A stretch of 64,000 nucleotides of DNA, taken from Fallopia convolvulus. Its lineage: Eukaryota > Streptophyta > Magnoliopsida > Caryophyllales > Polygonaceae. The stretch is from assembly GCA_964016875.1 (NCBI GenBank), contig OZ024721.1:43483088-43547087 (forward strand), in the 5' to 3' direction. Under the pieces are notes generated by a model. The model saw only the letters and a program-made list of their open reading frames with translations. It searched no databases and was not told where the DNA came from. Positions 32,366-42,683 of the stretch are shown here, piece by piece (the first letter of the stretch is position 1; the number at the start of each line of letters is the position of its first letter). Both the position numbers and the translations under genes were made by a program.

Positions 32366-34579
32366 GTGGTCCTGGACCAGTCTGACCTCAATCGGCCCGT
32401 AAAGATTGGAAATGATTTAGAGTCATTTATGAAGAATGAGCTGGTAGACTTCTTGAGTAAAAATGTAGAATGTTTTGCTTGGTCCCATGAGGATATGGTG
32501 GGAATCGATCCGGAGATCATCACACACAAATTAAACGTGGACCCTAATCACCCATCGGTAAAGCAGAAAAGGAGGAAGTTCGTCGCCGAGAGAAATAAGA
32601 TAGTGGATGAAGAAGTGAGAAAGCTGATGGAAACTGGAAAGATCAAAGAGGTCAAATATCCAGAGTGGCTGGCAAACGTAGTCGTCGTTCCCAAAAAGAA
32701 CGAAAAATGGAGGATGTGCGTAGATTTCACGGATTTGAACAAGGCTTGTCCCAAGGATTCATTTCCATTACCTCACATAGAAGCCCTGGTAGACGCCACG
32801 GCGGGCCATGAATTGTTGACTTTCATGGACGCCTTCAGTGGTTACAATCAAATCAGGATGGAAGAAAGCGATCAGGAGAAGACGTCCTTCATCACCAGCA
32901 AGGGAACATACTGCTATAAGGTGATGCCCTTTGGGTTGCGGAACACTGGGGCCACATATCAAAGGCTAGTGAACAAAATGTTCCAAGACCAAATCGGAGA
33001 AACTATGGAGGTGTACATAGATGACATGCTCGTCAAATCAAAGAAAGATGTAGATCACAAAAGTCACCTAGAGAAAGCTTTTGAAATCTTGAAGCAATAT
33101 AACATGAAGTTGAACCCGCAGAAGTGCACTTTCGGTGTGAAGTCGGGGAAGTTCCTAGGGTACCTAGTCACCCAGAGAGGGATAGAAGCTAGTCCCGAGC
33201 AGGTTCGAGCCATAACAACGCTGAAATCTCCCAGATGCGTGAAAGACGTTCAAAAGCTCACTGGGCAGATCGCTGCTTTGAATAGGTTCATATCTAAGTC
33301 AGCAGACCGATGTCGTCTCTTTTACGAAGTACTTAGAAAGAAAAAGTGCTTCCAATGGACCGCCAAACATGAGGATGCTTTCCAAGAACTAAAGAAATAC
33401 TTCTCTGATCCTCTAATCTTGGCAAAACCCGAAGCAGGAGAAGCTCTACCCTTATACCTGGCCGTTACCAAGCAAGCCATCAGTGGAGTGTTGGTCCGAG
33501 AACAAGACGGGCAGCAGCAACCCGTGTACTATGTTAGTAGGACTCTCCTACTAGCCGAGACCCGATACTCTTCCTTGGAAAAGTTGGTCCTTGCCCTAGT
33601 CTTGCGCTCCAAGAAGCTTCACCCGTACTTTGAGGCACACCCGATAGTGGTGAGAACCATGCATCCCTTGAAGACGGTAATGCATAAGCCTGAATTCACA
33701 GGAAGAATGGCTAAGTGGGCAATTCACTTGAGTGGGTTCGACATTAAGTATGAGCCTAGAACTGCATTGAAATCTCAGGCGCTAGCTGACTTTGTGGTTG
33801 ATTTTAGCCCTACGACGGAAGAAGGATCAGATCCAGTAGAGCTAATGACGCTAGAAGCTAAGTGTCCAGTCAAATGGACGCTTCACACAGATGGCGCCTC
33901 TAACGCTGGAGGAACAGGGATAGGAGTAGTCCTAAAATCAACACAGGGGGATAGGGTGGCACAATCCGTGAGATGCACGTTCAAAGCCACGAACAATGAA
34001 GTTGAATATGAAGCTCTGATTTTCGGTCGGACTCTTCCCAAAGACCTGGGCATACAGCGGATAGAAGTCAATTGTGACTCATTGTTGATAGTCAACCAAG
34101 TTCTGGGATTATATGAAGCAAGGGATGAAAGGATGATAGCTTATCTAGATGTGGTCAAAAATCTATTTCCTCGATTATCCTTCGCACAGATCCCAAGAGA
34201 GCAGAATGCTCAAGCAGATTCTCTCGCCCGCCTAGCGTCAACTATTGATCCTAACGAGTATCTTGTAATCCCGATGGTTCACATCATGGTTCCTGCTATT
34301 AGAAGAGCTCCTACCGATGATAGCAAGAGATCTGATAGTAAGACTGAAGACGTCTGCCTTCTCAAAACTACTCCCCACAACGACGTCTTCATAAGCAACG
34401 ACGACGTCGACGCTAGGAGTTATCGGAACGATCCTGAGCCAGATCTGCCTCTGAGTAACTCGAATCACGAGAGAACTCCCTTTGATCCCTTGGAAGACAA
34501 CGAAGCACCTTGGACTCAGCCGTACCTGGATTGGCTAACCAAGGGAAAACTTCCGGAAGATAAAATCGAAGCTAAGTAG
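32366..34579 (+). CDS. G1 reverse transcriptase with two RNase H domains
   Basis: A 737-codon open frame, the best-kept part of G1. RT: WRMCVDFTDLNKACPKDSFP near 32707, catalytic VYIDDMLVKS near 33010 and KCTFGVKSGKFLGY near 33124. A first, degenerate RNase H follows (about 33400-33700, LYLAVTKQAISGVLV), in which the usual catalytic Asp is not seen. A second RNase H (about 33870-34230) has HTDGASNAGGTGIGVVL, NNEVEYEALIFG and VNCDSLLIVNQV, giving D, E and D, plus NAQADSLARLAS. An added RNase H after a decayed one is known for Tat elements. The tail (34270-34579) is acidic linker. The frame is open, but the element around it is broken. Confidence 0.9.
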   Translation: MVLDQSDLNRPVKIGNDLESFMKNELVDFLSKNVECFAWSHEDMVGIDPEIITHKLNVDPNHPSVKQKRRKFVAERNKIVDEEVRKLMETGKIKEVKYPEWLANVVVVPKKNEKWRMCVDFTDLNKACPKDSFPLPHIEALVDATAGHELLTFMDAFSGYNQIRMEESDQEKTSFITSKGTYCYKVMPFGLRNTGATYQRLVNKMFQDQIGETMEVYIDDMLVKSKKDVDHKSHLEKAFEILKQYNMKLNPQKCTFGVKSGKFLGYLVTQRGIEASPEQVRAITTLKSPRCVKDVQKLTGQIAALNRFISKSADRCRLFYEVLRKKKCFQWTAKHEDAFQELKKYFSDPLILAKPEAGEALPLYLAVTKQAISGVLVREQDGQQQPVYYVSRTLLLAETRYSSLEKLVLALVLRSKKLHPYFEAHPIVVRTMHPLKTVMHKPEFTGRMAKWAIHLSGFDIKYEPRTALKSQALADFVVDFSPTTEEGSDPVELMTLEAKCPVKWTLHTDGASNAGGTGIGVVLKSTQGDRVAQSVRCTFKATNNEVEYEALIFGRTLPKDLGIQRIEVNCDSLLIVNQVLGLYEARDERMIAYLDVVKNLFPRLSFAQIPREQNAQADSLARLASTIDPNEYLVIPMVHIMVPAIRRAPTDDSKRSDSKTEDVCLLKTTPHNDVFISNDDVDARSYRNDPEPDLPLSNSNHERTPFDPLEDNEAPWTQPYLDWLTKGKLPEDKIEAK

Positions 34580-35593
34580 GATGAAGGCTAGAAAGTTTAC
34601 AGTAGAGGACGGGAAACTGTTCCATAGGTCGGCAGTGGGAACACTACAACGTTGCCTAGCCAAGGAAGGTGTTCAGAGACTTCTTGAAGAACTTCATGAG
34701 GGAGACAGTGGGAACCATACCGGAGGGAGAAGTTTATCCAACAAAGCCCTCCGGCAGGGGTGGCTTTGGACTACTATGAGGAAAGATGCCGCATACCCCA
34801 CACTCACGCCATGGCCCTTCATGCGATGGGGGATGGACATAGTCGGGAAGTTACCCCCTTCGTCCGTACAGAGAGTATTCTTCCTCGCAATGACCGATGA
34901 CTGCTCTAAGTGGATCGAGGCTGAAGCTTATCAGGAAATCAAGGATAAATAGGTGAACTCTTTCATTATCAGGAACCAAAGACTTCTGCAGTCACTAGAA
35001 AATCAGCCTGGTCACCTCAACACCCCACTATCCCCAATCAAATGGGCAGGCCGAGGCTAGCAACAAGATGATCATAAACAATTTGAAGAAATGGCTTGCG
35101 AAAGCTAAAGGAAATTGGGCTGATGAGCTCCCTTACGTCCTTTGGGTCGATCGAACGACTCCAAAAGTAGCAACCGGACAGTCTCTTTTCTCGTTAACAC
35201 ACGGATGTGAAGCGGTCATTCCCGCCGAAATTAACTGCTCGCACTAGCTTTTTGACCGAAGAGCGTAATCACCTGGATCTGTCAGCTGACTTGGATACTT
35301 GTGGCGAGCTTCGTGACCAAGCCCGACTACGCCTAGCAAGACACCAGCAACAAGTCACCCAGAGTTACAACCAAAATGTCAGGATTCGGACCTTCAGAGT
35401 CGGTGACTGGGTACTACGAAAAGTCTTCCAAAATACCCACGAAACCAAGTCGAGTAAGCTAGCCCCGACATGGGAAGGACCCTATAGGATAACAGGGGTC
35501 GCCGGACAAGGCGCATACCAGTTGGAATCCAAGGACGGAGAAGCCATCCCAAGAAGCTGGAATGCGATACATTTGAAGAAGTATCACTTCTAA
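34580..35593 (+). pseudogene. G1 integrase with internal deletions
   Basis: N-terminal bases keep GDSGNHTGG (His side of the zinc finger), but the CxxC half is absent: TMRKDA runs directly into TPWPFMRWGMDIVGKLP. The first catalytic Asp (GMDIVG) is present. The TDNG-type segment with the second Asp is missing, and the third block (STPHYPQSNGQAEASNK frame near 35012-35060) has the Glu. The C-terminal part (35207-35593) has WVLRKVFQNT and KLAPTWEGPYRITGV, the usual gypsy tail. Stops at 34950 and frameshifts add damage. No active integrase is possible. Confidence 0.85.
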
Positions 35594-36351
35594 GGGTAGT
35601 CTTCCTTCATCGAAGCGTAAACTTCTCTGGAGCCCCGACAGAAGGTTTCTTCTCCAGACACTTAAGACACTCGAGGTCATCTATCCATAGTTATTATCTT
35701 GCTTTTTGCTTTAAGTCCATCCTTTTCATAGTATGCTTGTGATCAACTTATTTATGTGAAGACTCTTTGTTGTGTGACTCCTATGTTATGATTTTTTGTT
35801 GAATGAATGACATTTGCGTGCATCATTGCTTAATCACATTTATTTCCTCTTTGCATAAGTAGAAATAGTTAATCAAAAGCATACTTTATTCATCATCTTG
35901 TAGAATACATCATACAATCGAACACAAGTTCAAACGGTTGAGGTACATAATCCTAGACTAAAGACGTCTTTAATTGACCGAACTTCTCGAGCGCAAGTTC
36001 CGACGTGATACTCATCACCCGCCTGGAAACTTCCTTCGGTAAGCGTAGCTGCCACCCGTGACCAGAGACTTCTGCAGGAGTTCTCATCTTGAAGCCTTCA
36101 GTCCGAAGCACCCACGCGTCCTGAAAAACCCTGAACACAAAGGAAGGACAATACCAAACGAAAATACGCAAGAAAGAAAATATGCATCCACCAAAACTAT
36201 CTACTTCCTCTTCCTGAGGAAGAGGAGACGTCCGTTTAATGGACAAATATTGTTCGCGGCCCCTACGCGGCCCATACACACCAGCAAAAGTCTGTTCAAA
36301 AAGAAAACAAAAAAACACCACGACAGAAATCTTTTACAAGGGCTCGCGGCC
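35594..36351 (+). other. G1 non-coding region between pol and the antisense gene
   Basis: Holds no sense-strand gene I recognise. It includes the convergent 3' ends of pol (plus strand) and the antisense gene (minus strand). The AT-rich part near 35700-35900 may hold 3' end signals. Confidence 0.5.
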
Positions 36352-37293
36352 CTAATCTTCATCATTAACAAAAGTGCCCCTTAGCTGTTCCGCTGCGTCC
36401 GTTGAAAGCCCATCACCTTGCTCAGGTGTCACGCCCGTGTTTAGATCACGGTCGCCACACTCTTTCTCCGCGTCGAGAGAGGCAAAAAGCTCATCACCCG
36501 GAGCAGGCTGATTCAGGGGGTAGCAATCATGGAAGGACGCGATATCAACGTCCAGATCCCAGTCCGAATGCTGACCAGCCACAAACTGTTTGATTGTTTC
36601 CACCCTAGATATCATCGAGTAGTAGGCTCAAATCTCACCGGCCTCCTTAAGAATTCTCTTGTTCTCGGCCTCAAGCTCAGCGATCTTGGATCGATCCGAA
36701 GTAGCTTGGGAAGACTGACGCTTGACCGTCTCAGCAAGTTTCGCAAGCTTACTTGCGTCCATCTTCTGACGCTCAACCGCAAGAGTTGTTTCCCTCTCCA
36801 AAGCAGCCTTCTCGGCGTCGCACCTAGCCAGGTGTTCTCTAAGGGTCTGCTCCTCTTTGTCAACAGCGTTCGCCACTGATGTCGCACTGTTTAGTTGGTT
36901 TTTGTGGGTAGTTTTCTAGCTAGGTTGAATCTTTTCTAGGTCTATTGTGTTGTTTTGCATATAATTCCGACCCTCTCTAGAGAGTTGGAATCGTTTGTGC
37001 TTGTTTGTTGTTTTTGTAGGTTTTTGAATCGTTGAGGAGGAGATATCCCGGTCTTTCATGCTTTCTAGGAGGTGGCGTTAGAGTTGTCTTGTGGTGATGT
37101 TGATGGAAGGGCGAGAGTCATGGTCTTTGAAGATTTGATGATTTCAAGATGAAGTTTGCAAGATGAGGATGCCTTAGAAGGAGCTAGAGGAAGTCTTAGA
37201 AGACCAAGAACGATTAAAGAAGAAACATTGAAGAAGAACCAAGCTTTGGATCAAGTTTCGGGCAAAGAAATGAAGAAAATCAAGTGCTGCCTT

Positions 37294-37328
37294 GGTCGGT
37301 GACGACCCACTCTGGGTCGGTACCGAGC
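37294..37328. repeat. Palindromic module pair, G2 5' LTR promoter side
   Basis: GGTCGGTGACGACC (37294) and GGTCGGTACCGAGC (37315), start-to-start 21 nt, about 115-150 bases upstream of the TATA box. Confidence 0.9.
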
Positions 37329-38119
37329 ACCTCTGTGCCTAGAGGAAATAAACTTGCGCCTTAAGTTAGGTTTTAGTAAATGTTTTATTTATGGGTTTTT
37401 TTTAAGATAGAATTTAGTTTCCATATAAGAACATTCCTACCACTATATAAGGTTCTTTTAGGGTTACTTGTGGAGACAGGCGATATATTCTAGGGGAGAC
37501 GTTAGTTGGAGAGCAAGAGACGGAACGAGTTTGCAAGTTGGTTTTCTAGGGTTAACTCTTATTCCAAGCTCTTGGACAATTTTAAGGGATACTTGGAGGT
37601 TTGTTTGAAGTTTGTAAGTTGTCTTTTCAATTGAAGTTTGCTTGGTTTTGAATTATGTCTTCTCTTTTATTTATGATTGTTGATTGCGTGATGGATCGTG
37701 AGTAGTCTATTTTTCTAGGGTTGGGGTGAAACCCGACGAGTTGTGCATGGTCAAAAGCATGAATCTTTGATTATACCATTCCTTTTAATCTCTATCCTTT
37801 ATCCTCTTGTTTGTTATTGATTCCTTGATGAAAATTGAGGCATGTTCATCTTCATGATTAAGTTGAAAGATTAAATTGTGAATTTGAATAATATTTGGGT
37901 TGAAGCGAAAGTTAAAACCTTTAGATAACAAGTAGGGTTGCAAGTTTAGATCTTTACGAAAGTTGAGATATTTGCTTGATTATTTATGGCGAAAGTCATT
38001 CATGAGATCATTGTTGGTTGATTTTGATTCATGTTTACGTGTATAGCTTGTTTGTGGTGAATCCTTTGCTCTAGATTTCTTTTACATTGATTTTACGAAG
38101 TTTTCTCGCTACCTGAATA

Positions 38120-38234
38120 GGTCGTCGCCGATCACCCTTGAGGTCGGTACCAAGCTCCCATATTTTCCGGTTTTCTCTCTGCGTCGTTGTCCAGGTTTAG
38201 GTCGTCACCGACCTAGTTGGGGTCGGTGTCGAGC
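38120..38234. repeat. Two palindromic module pairs, G2 5' LTR 3' side
   Basis: Modules start at 38120 and 38142 (22 nt apart), then 38200 (GGTCGTCACCGACC) and 38221 (21 nt apart). The last ends 165 bases before the LTR end. Confidence 0.9.
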
Positions 38235-38402
38235 ACTTGCTGCGTGTGTTTTGTTTTGTTTGTTTTACTTTTGTTAGGATTAATAGCTAGACCTAGATAC
38301 TTCTAATTCCCGTGGACGAACCTGACCTCCCTGTACTCAGCGGGGTCTTGATCTATAAATTCATTTGCTTGTTAGGATCAAGGTAAAACCCTTTCAACAA
38401 AT

Positions 38403-38415
38403 TGGCGCCGTTGCC
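38403..38415 (+). promoter_or_regulatory. G2 primer-binding site (tRNA-Asp type)
   Basis: TGGCGCCGTTGCC begins four bases after the LTR and matches the start of the tRNA-Asp-complementary primer site usual for Athila elements; the following AGGAA departs slightly from the common GGGGA. Confidence 0.85.
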
Positions 38416-38820
38416 AGGAATTAGTTTAGTTTCTTTGTCTAGTTATCTTTCGGGTTTGGGAATAGCCCATACCCTTTTGTGTTTACTAATTCGTTTTCTC
38501 GTGATTGTGTGTGCAGGTGTATGCCCTCTAGTTCGCGAAGGGAAGTCGACTATTTTCCTTTTGATCCCGAACTTGAGAGAACCCTTCACCGCAGGCTAAG
38601 AGAACGAAGAGCAATGGCCAACGCTGAGGAACTTGCTCGCCAGATGGCTGATCTTTGATCGCCTCTCACGGTGTGCGAGGGTCTAGAGATACAATTTATA
38701 ACCCGACCCCGTTGTAGCACGTGGTGGGTGTCGAACACTCGGGAAGTCTACTCGATTGATGTGCCTAGACACTAGGAAGCTGGAAAAGAGAGCTTAAAAC
38801 AAAGGAAAACAAAGAGAACA

Positions 38821-38905
38821 GTCGGGACCGACACAGAGGTCACGTCGGGCCCGATGTTGGCGACAAGAGGAAGTCGGGACCGACGTAGGGTAAGTCAGGC
38901 CCGAG
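38821..38905. repeat. S1 palindromic modules, LTR 3' side
   Basis: GTCGGGACCGAC at 38821 and 38873, GTCGGGCCCGAT at 38844 and GTCAGGCCCGAG at 38894. The last pair is 21 nt apart, the first 23. The cluster begins 165 bases from the S1 3' end (38656), matching the G2 LTR. Confidence 0.8.
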
Positions 38906-39721
38906 GTAGCTGGGTTTGTCGAACTTCAAAGATTAAAAGTAGATCTTGGGCTTTTGGGTTCCTTCTCTAGTAGATTAAGGCTTATCCACCCCAATTCAAG
39001 CAATGAGTGATGATCGGACTAGGATCGAGTGCTTTCGCCCTCGTTCCAACCACTTCTACACATCGATCATTGGGGAAATCCCCTTCGAAGCAAGGTCTTG
39101 AGATTGACACATGTTCACTTTCGCTACTTTGCCAATCTCAAGCCTTGATTCCCAACTTTCGCAAGGAATTGTAGCTCTATGTAGAGTGGGTTCCTTAGAT
39201 CAAACACTCAAGGCTATGGAATTGGGGTTTCTAGCCCAAACCTAGCTAGGGTTTTCCCCCATAACCCAAGATCAAGGAGATCTACTCCATAAGGCAAACA
39301 AAGAAAGCAAACAAATCAAAAGGGAAAGCAATCAACATAATCAATCTCAAAACAAAGCAAAGTTTCATTCAAGTCCAAAGCAATCCACAAATTCCAATCA
39401 AGGGTTTTCAAATCCACAAGAACAAAGCAAATCTACCAACAAAACCTATCAAGACTTCCTCCCTTGGCCGATTCTCTCTCTCTTCCTTCTCCTCTCCTTC
39501 CTCCTTGCTCTCCAAGAATCCTCTTGGCTCCCTTGGAACCCCCCTTTTGTGTGTATGTGGGGGAACCTCCTTTCCCCCCTTTTGTGTGAGAGAGAGCCCC
39601 CCTTTTTGTGAGAGAGAACCCCCTTTTTTTAGAAGACAAGAGGGCCTTTTATAGATTAGATGAGGGGCAAAAGTGGAAGTTCACAATTTCGTGCCTTGGA
39701 GCCCAAGTAGTCCAGTGACCG

Positions 39722-39826
39722 ACTCGGACCGACACGGAGGACCTCGGGCCCGAGTTACTGTGCAACTCGGTCCGAGGTTGGAGACTTCAAAGTCGGGCCC
39801 GACGTGGTTGCAACTCGGTCCTGACC
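39722..39826. repeat. S1 palindromic modules, promoter side
   Basis: CTCGGACCGAC (39723), CTCGGGCCCGAG (39743, perfect palindrome), CTCGGTCCGAG (39766, perfect palindrome), GTCGGGCCCGAC (39792, perfect palindrome) and CTCGGTCCTGACC (about 39814). Upstream of the minus-strand TATA box at 39653. Confidence 0.8.
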
Positions 39827-41549
39827 TCGTTCCACCTTCTTCTTTGTTGGCTTCTCTTGTTCTTCTTCATGGCTTGCTTCTCTCTTTCCCGCTTGCTCGG
39901 GCCTCGCTCCATGTCTCGACCCTCCTTCAAATCGATCCTTGATTCATGCCAGATTACCTACAAAACACATAAAATGTGCGTAGTCTCCGAATCTCATAGA
40001 AATACGGGAACTAAGCTAAAAAGGAACAAAACGCACAAGAAAAGGGGAAAAAGAAACATATTTACAAAGGAAATCACATATGAAAACACCACCAAATAGA
40101 GAGACATCAATCTTCGTGTTCAGATGGAAGGTATGCAAAGAGAGCGTGATGCTCAAACTGCTGCTGCACAAAGAGAGAGAGATGCTACGCAGAGAGAGAG
40201 AGAGAGGTTGCTGCCCGTCTTCAGGAACAACTCGATGCTATTCCGCGTAACGCAAAGCAATACATGCATCTTGAATTTAAAGTTCCCGAATTTGCTATTG
40301 TGCTCCCTGTGATCGAGCACGCTTTTGAGATAAAGTTACACTTCATCACTCTTATCAAGAGGTCTCAATTTGAAGGCAAGCCCACCGAGTGCCCCATGGA
40401 GCACATCAAGAACTTCACTGACCTCTGTGACACCATTGCCGCTGATGACGTATCGCTTGAATATGTGCTCTTGAAAGCGTTCAAATGGTCTTTGGCCGGA
40501 AAGGCTCTTACTTGGCTTGAAAGTTTACCCTCCAGGTCGGTTACTACATGGAAGGCTCTACATGATCAGTTTCTGACGAAATTCTTTCCACCGGCTAAGA
40601 CTACAGAGCTAAGAAAGCGCATCACTTCTTACCATCAACTTCCCAATGAGACTTTTGTGGAAACTTGGGAGCGGTTTAAGGAACTTCTTCGGCAATGTCC
40701 GACTCATGGACAACCTCCCTATGTACTTCAAGAGATTTTCTTTCAAGGGATAAATGTCGCTACAAAGGACCGAATCAACCTCCACACCGACTGCGGATTC
40801 ATTGAGATGGATCCCGATCGAGCTTGGGCTTTGTTGGAAAAACTCACCAATTATGATGCAATGTATGGCACCTAACAAGCCGTCAAGGTTCCGATGAAGA
40901 AGCTTTATGATCCGAATGCTGAACTGATTGACCAAGATGTGAGGTTTCAATTCATGCAAGATGAGATAAACCGGCTCAAGAAGCAAGTAAACCACTTCAA
41001 ATCCACCGCTCAATCTTGTCAAGAATGTGGTTCCCAAGCTCACACCACCGCTTCTTGCACGAACATGGAACAAGTCCGAGCTGCCGAGGCTTATGCGGAG
41101 GCGAACTATATGAGAGGGCCCTACCGAGGTCAAAACAATGCTTATCCAGGGAGGAACAACAACAACAATTATCCTCAATGGAACAACAATGGCCACGGTC
41201 AAGGTTTTCAACCACAAGAGCAAAGAGTTCCTCCTTATAGACCTCCCGGTTACCAAGAGCCACCAGCCTGGGCGCAAGGACTCCTTGAGGGAATGAATGG
41301 CGTCCGCACCGATCTTAAGGGGGTTCAAAACCAATTGGGAGACTTTGAAGCATGGAGGAAGAATGTGAACTCCCAACTTGGCGACCTAGCGGCTCAAATT
41401 CCAAGACCCCAAGGGCGATTACCGGGCCATCCCGATGAAAACCCGAGAGGTCAAATTGATGTGGTCCACTTGAGAAGCGGAAAGAAGTTACCGGATCGAG
41501 GTACAAACAAGAAGGCGACGAATGAAGACGACCAGCCTAGTTCAAGGGA

Positions 41550-41626
41550 GGTCGTGACCGACCCATCTAAGGTCGTTACCGACCCTTATCAAGTCGTCAC
41601 CGACCCTCCTCGGGTCGTGACCGACC
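41550..41626. repeat. Four tandem palindromic modules in G2 gag
   Basis: Modules start at 41550, 41571, 41592 and 41613, exactly 21 nt apart: GGTCGTGACCGACC, GGTCGTTACCGACC, AGTCGTCACCGACC and GGTCGTGACCGACC. In frame they encode VVTDP plus two variable residues, four times. Confidence 0.95.
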
Positions 41627-42415
41627 CTCTTCCCATTGTTCTTACATCCGTTCCTTCTACATCAACAATGAAGGTGCTTCCCTTCCCATCCAAGAAGGCT
41701 AAGGATTCCACAGAAGGCAAATTCAAGCGTTTTGTACAGGTTCTTCAAGGGCTCAACATCACCATACCTTTTTCCGAAGCTTTGAATGAGATGCCCGCAT
41801 ATACTAAATTTCTTAAATAGATCTTGTCAAAGAAGTGGTCGATGTCCGAGTTGACCGATGAGGTGCGATCTCTAGAGCTTCCAGAGAAACTCGGCGATCC
41901 GGGTAAATTTGCAATTACTATTGGTATAGGGGCTCATCGTTTTAAAGCCTTATGTGACCTTGGTGCAAGTGCTAGTCTCCTTCCCCTTTCTATATGGTCC
42001 AAAACCAACATGGGTCCCTTGATCCCGATAAATATGAAGCTCTATATGGCGGACAACTCTTGTGTTAAGCCAACCGGTGTTGTCGACGATTTCCCAATTC
42101 AAGTCGGCAAGTTCTTTGTGCCTAATGATTTTATTGTTATGAAGATACCGGAAGATCCCGTCGTCCCGATCATTCTGGGGCGACCAATCCTTGCAACCGT
42201 CGGAGCTATCATTGATGTGAAGAAAGGCCTCCTTACTTTTGAAATTGGTAATGAAGCGGTTGAGTTCCGGTTCAATCCGACGATGAAGGAGACTAATGAA
42301 GCTATGGAGGTCAAGACATTGTACACCCGCTCCGATTACATTGACTGCGAAGATCTGATAGAGCGTTTGCTTAGGGCTTACACAAGTGAACAAGAAGACG
42401 AGGACGAAGCTGCAG

Positions 42416-42471
42416 GGTCGCCACCGACCCCATACAGGTCGTCACCGACCTCACCTAGCTCGACAACGACC
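42416..42471. repeat. Three tandem palindromic modules in the G2 protease-RT linker
   Basis: Start at 42416 (GGTCGCCACCGACC), 42437 (GGTCGTCACCGACC) and 42458 (GCTCGACAACGACC), exactly 21 nt apart. The reading frame differs from the gag modules. Confidence 0.95.
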
Positions 42472-42511
42472 CCCATTCCGCTCGTTTCTGAAGATTTTGT
42501 CTATGCCTCTG

Positions 42512-42546
42512 GCTCGTCACCGACCCCCTTTTGGTCGGAGCCGACC
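42512..42546. repeat. Palindromic module pair in the G2 protease-RT linker
   Basis: GCTCGTCACCGACC at 42512 and GGTCGGAGCCGACC at 42533, 21 nt apart. Confidence 0.93.
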
Positions 42547-42683
42547 CTTCTGGAGGTGGATGACGGTGTGCAACTCTTAACCGAAGGTGATTATTTTGAG
42601 GAGCTATTCAAGATGGAGAAGGATGATGACATTGTTACACCACCACCACCTACTCCGGAGCTTAAGACTCTCCCCGGTCTTTA

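Larger units (their letters stand above)
36877..38399 (+). repeat. G2 5' LTR (1,523 bp)
   Basis: Starts TGATGTCGCACT, ends CTTTCAACA. TATATAA at 37444-37450 is the likely promoter. It carries three palindrome pairs: one upstream of the TATA box and two near the 3' end. Confidence 0.95.
38656..40109 (-). mobile_element. S1: solo LTR of a related gypsy family inside G2 gag
   Basis: TGATCGCC..GACATCA ends and a perfect 5-bp duplication ATCTT (38651-38655 and 40110-40114). The gag frame continues exactly when S1 and one ATCTT are skipped. It has no coding sequence. On the minus strand it starts TGATGTCTC, like the G2 LTR start TGATGTCGC, and has TATAAAA (39653-39647), so it is oriented minus. 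Its length (1,454 bp) is close to the G2 LTR. A solo LTR usually results from recombination between the two LTRs of a full element. Confidence 0.9.
38521..41820 (+). pseudogene. G2 gag, interrupted by solo LTR S1
   Basis: ATG at 38521 (MPSSSRREVDYFPFDPE). The frame runs to MADL at 38655, where S1 intervenes, and resumes in frame at 40115. A Glu/Arg/Gln-rich helix (QRERDAQTAAAQRERD) follows, then a frameshift near 40205. The retrotransposon gag domain is at about 40260-40870, with GKALTWLESLPSRSVTTW and ETWERFKELLRQCP. After a TAA at 40873 come a zinc-knuckle-like CQECGSQAHTTASC (41023-41064), an Asn-rich stretch, and four heptads VVTDPxx (41551-41634) encoded by the palindromic modules. TAG ends the frame at 41818. 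Confidence 0.88.

Noticed and set aside
41550..42546. The 21-nt modules as a CRISPR array
   Set aside because: Plant retrotransposon context, much of it coding, 7-nt spacers and no cas genes.
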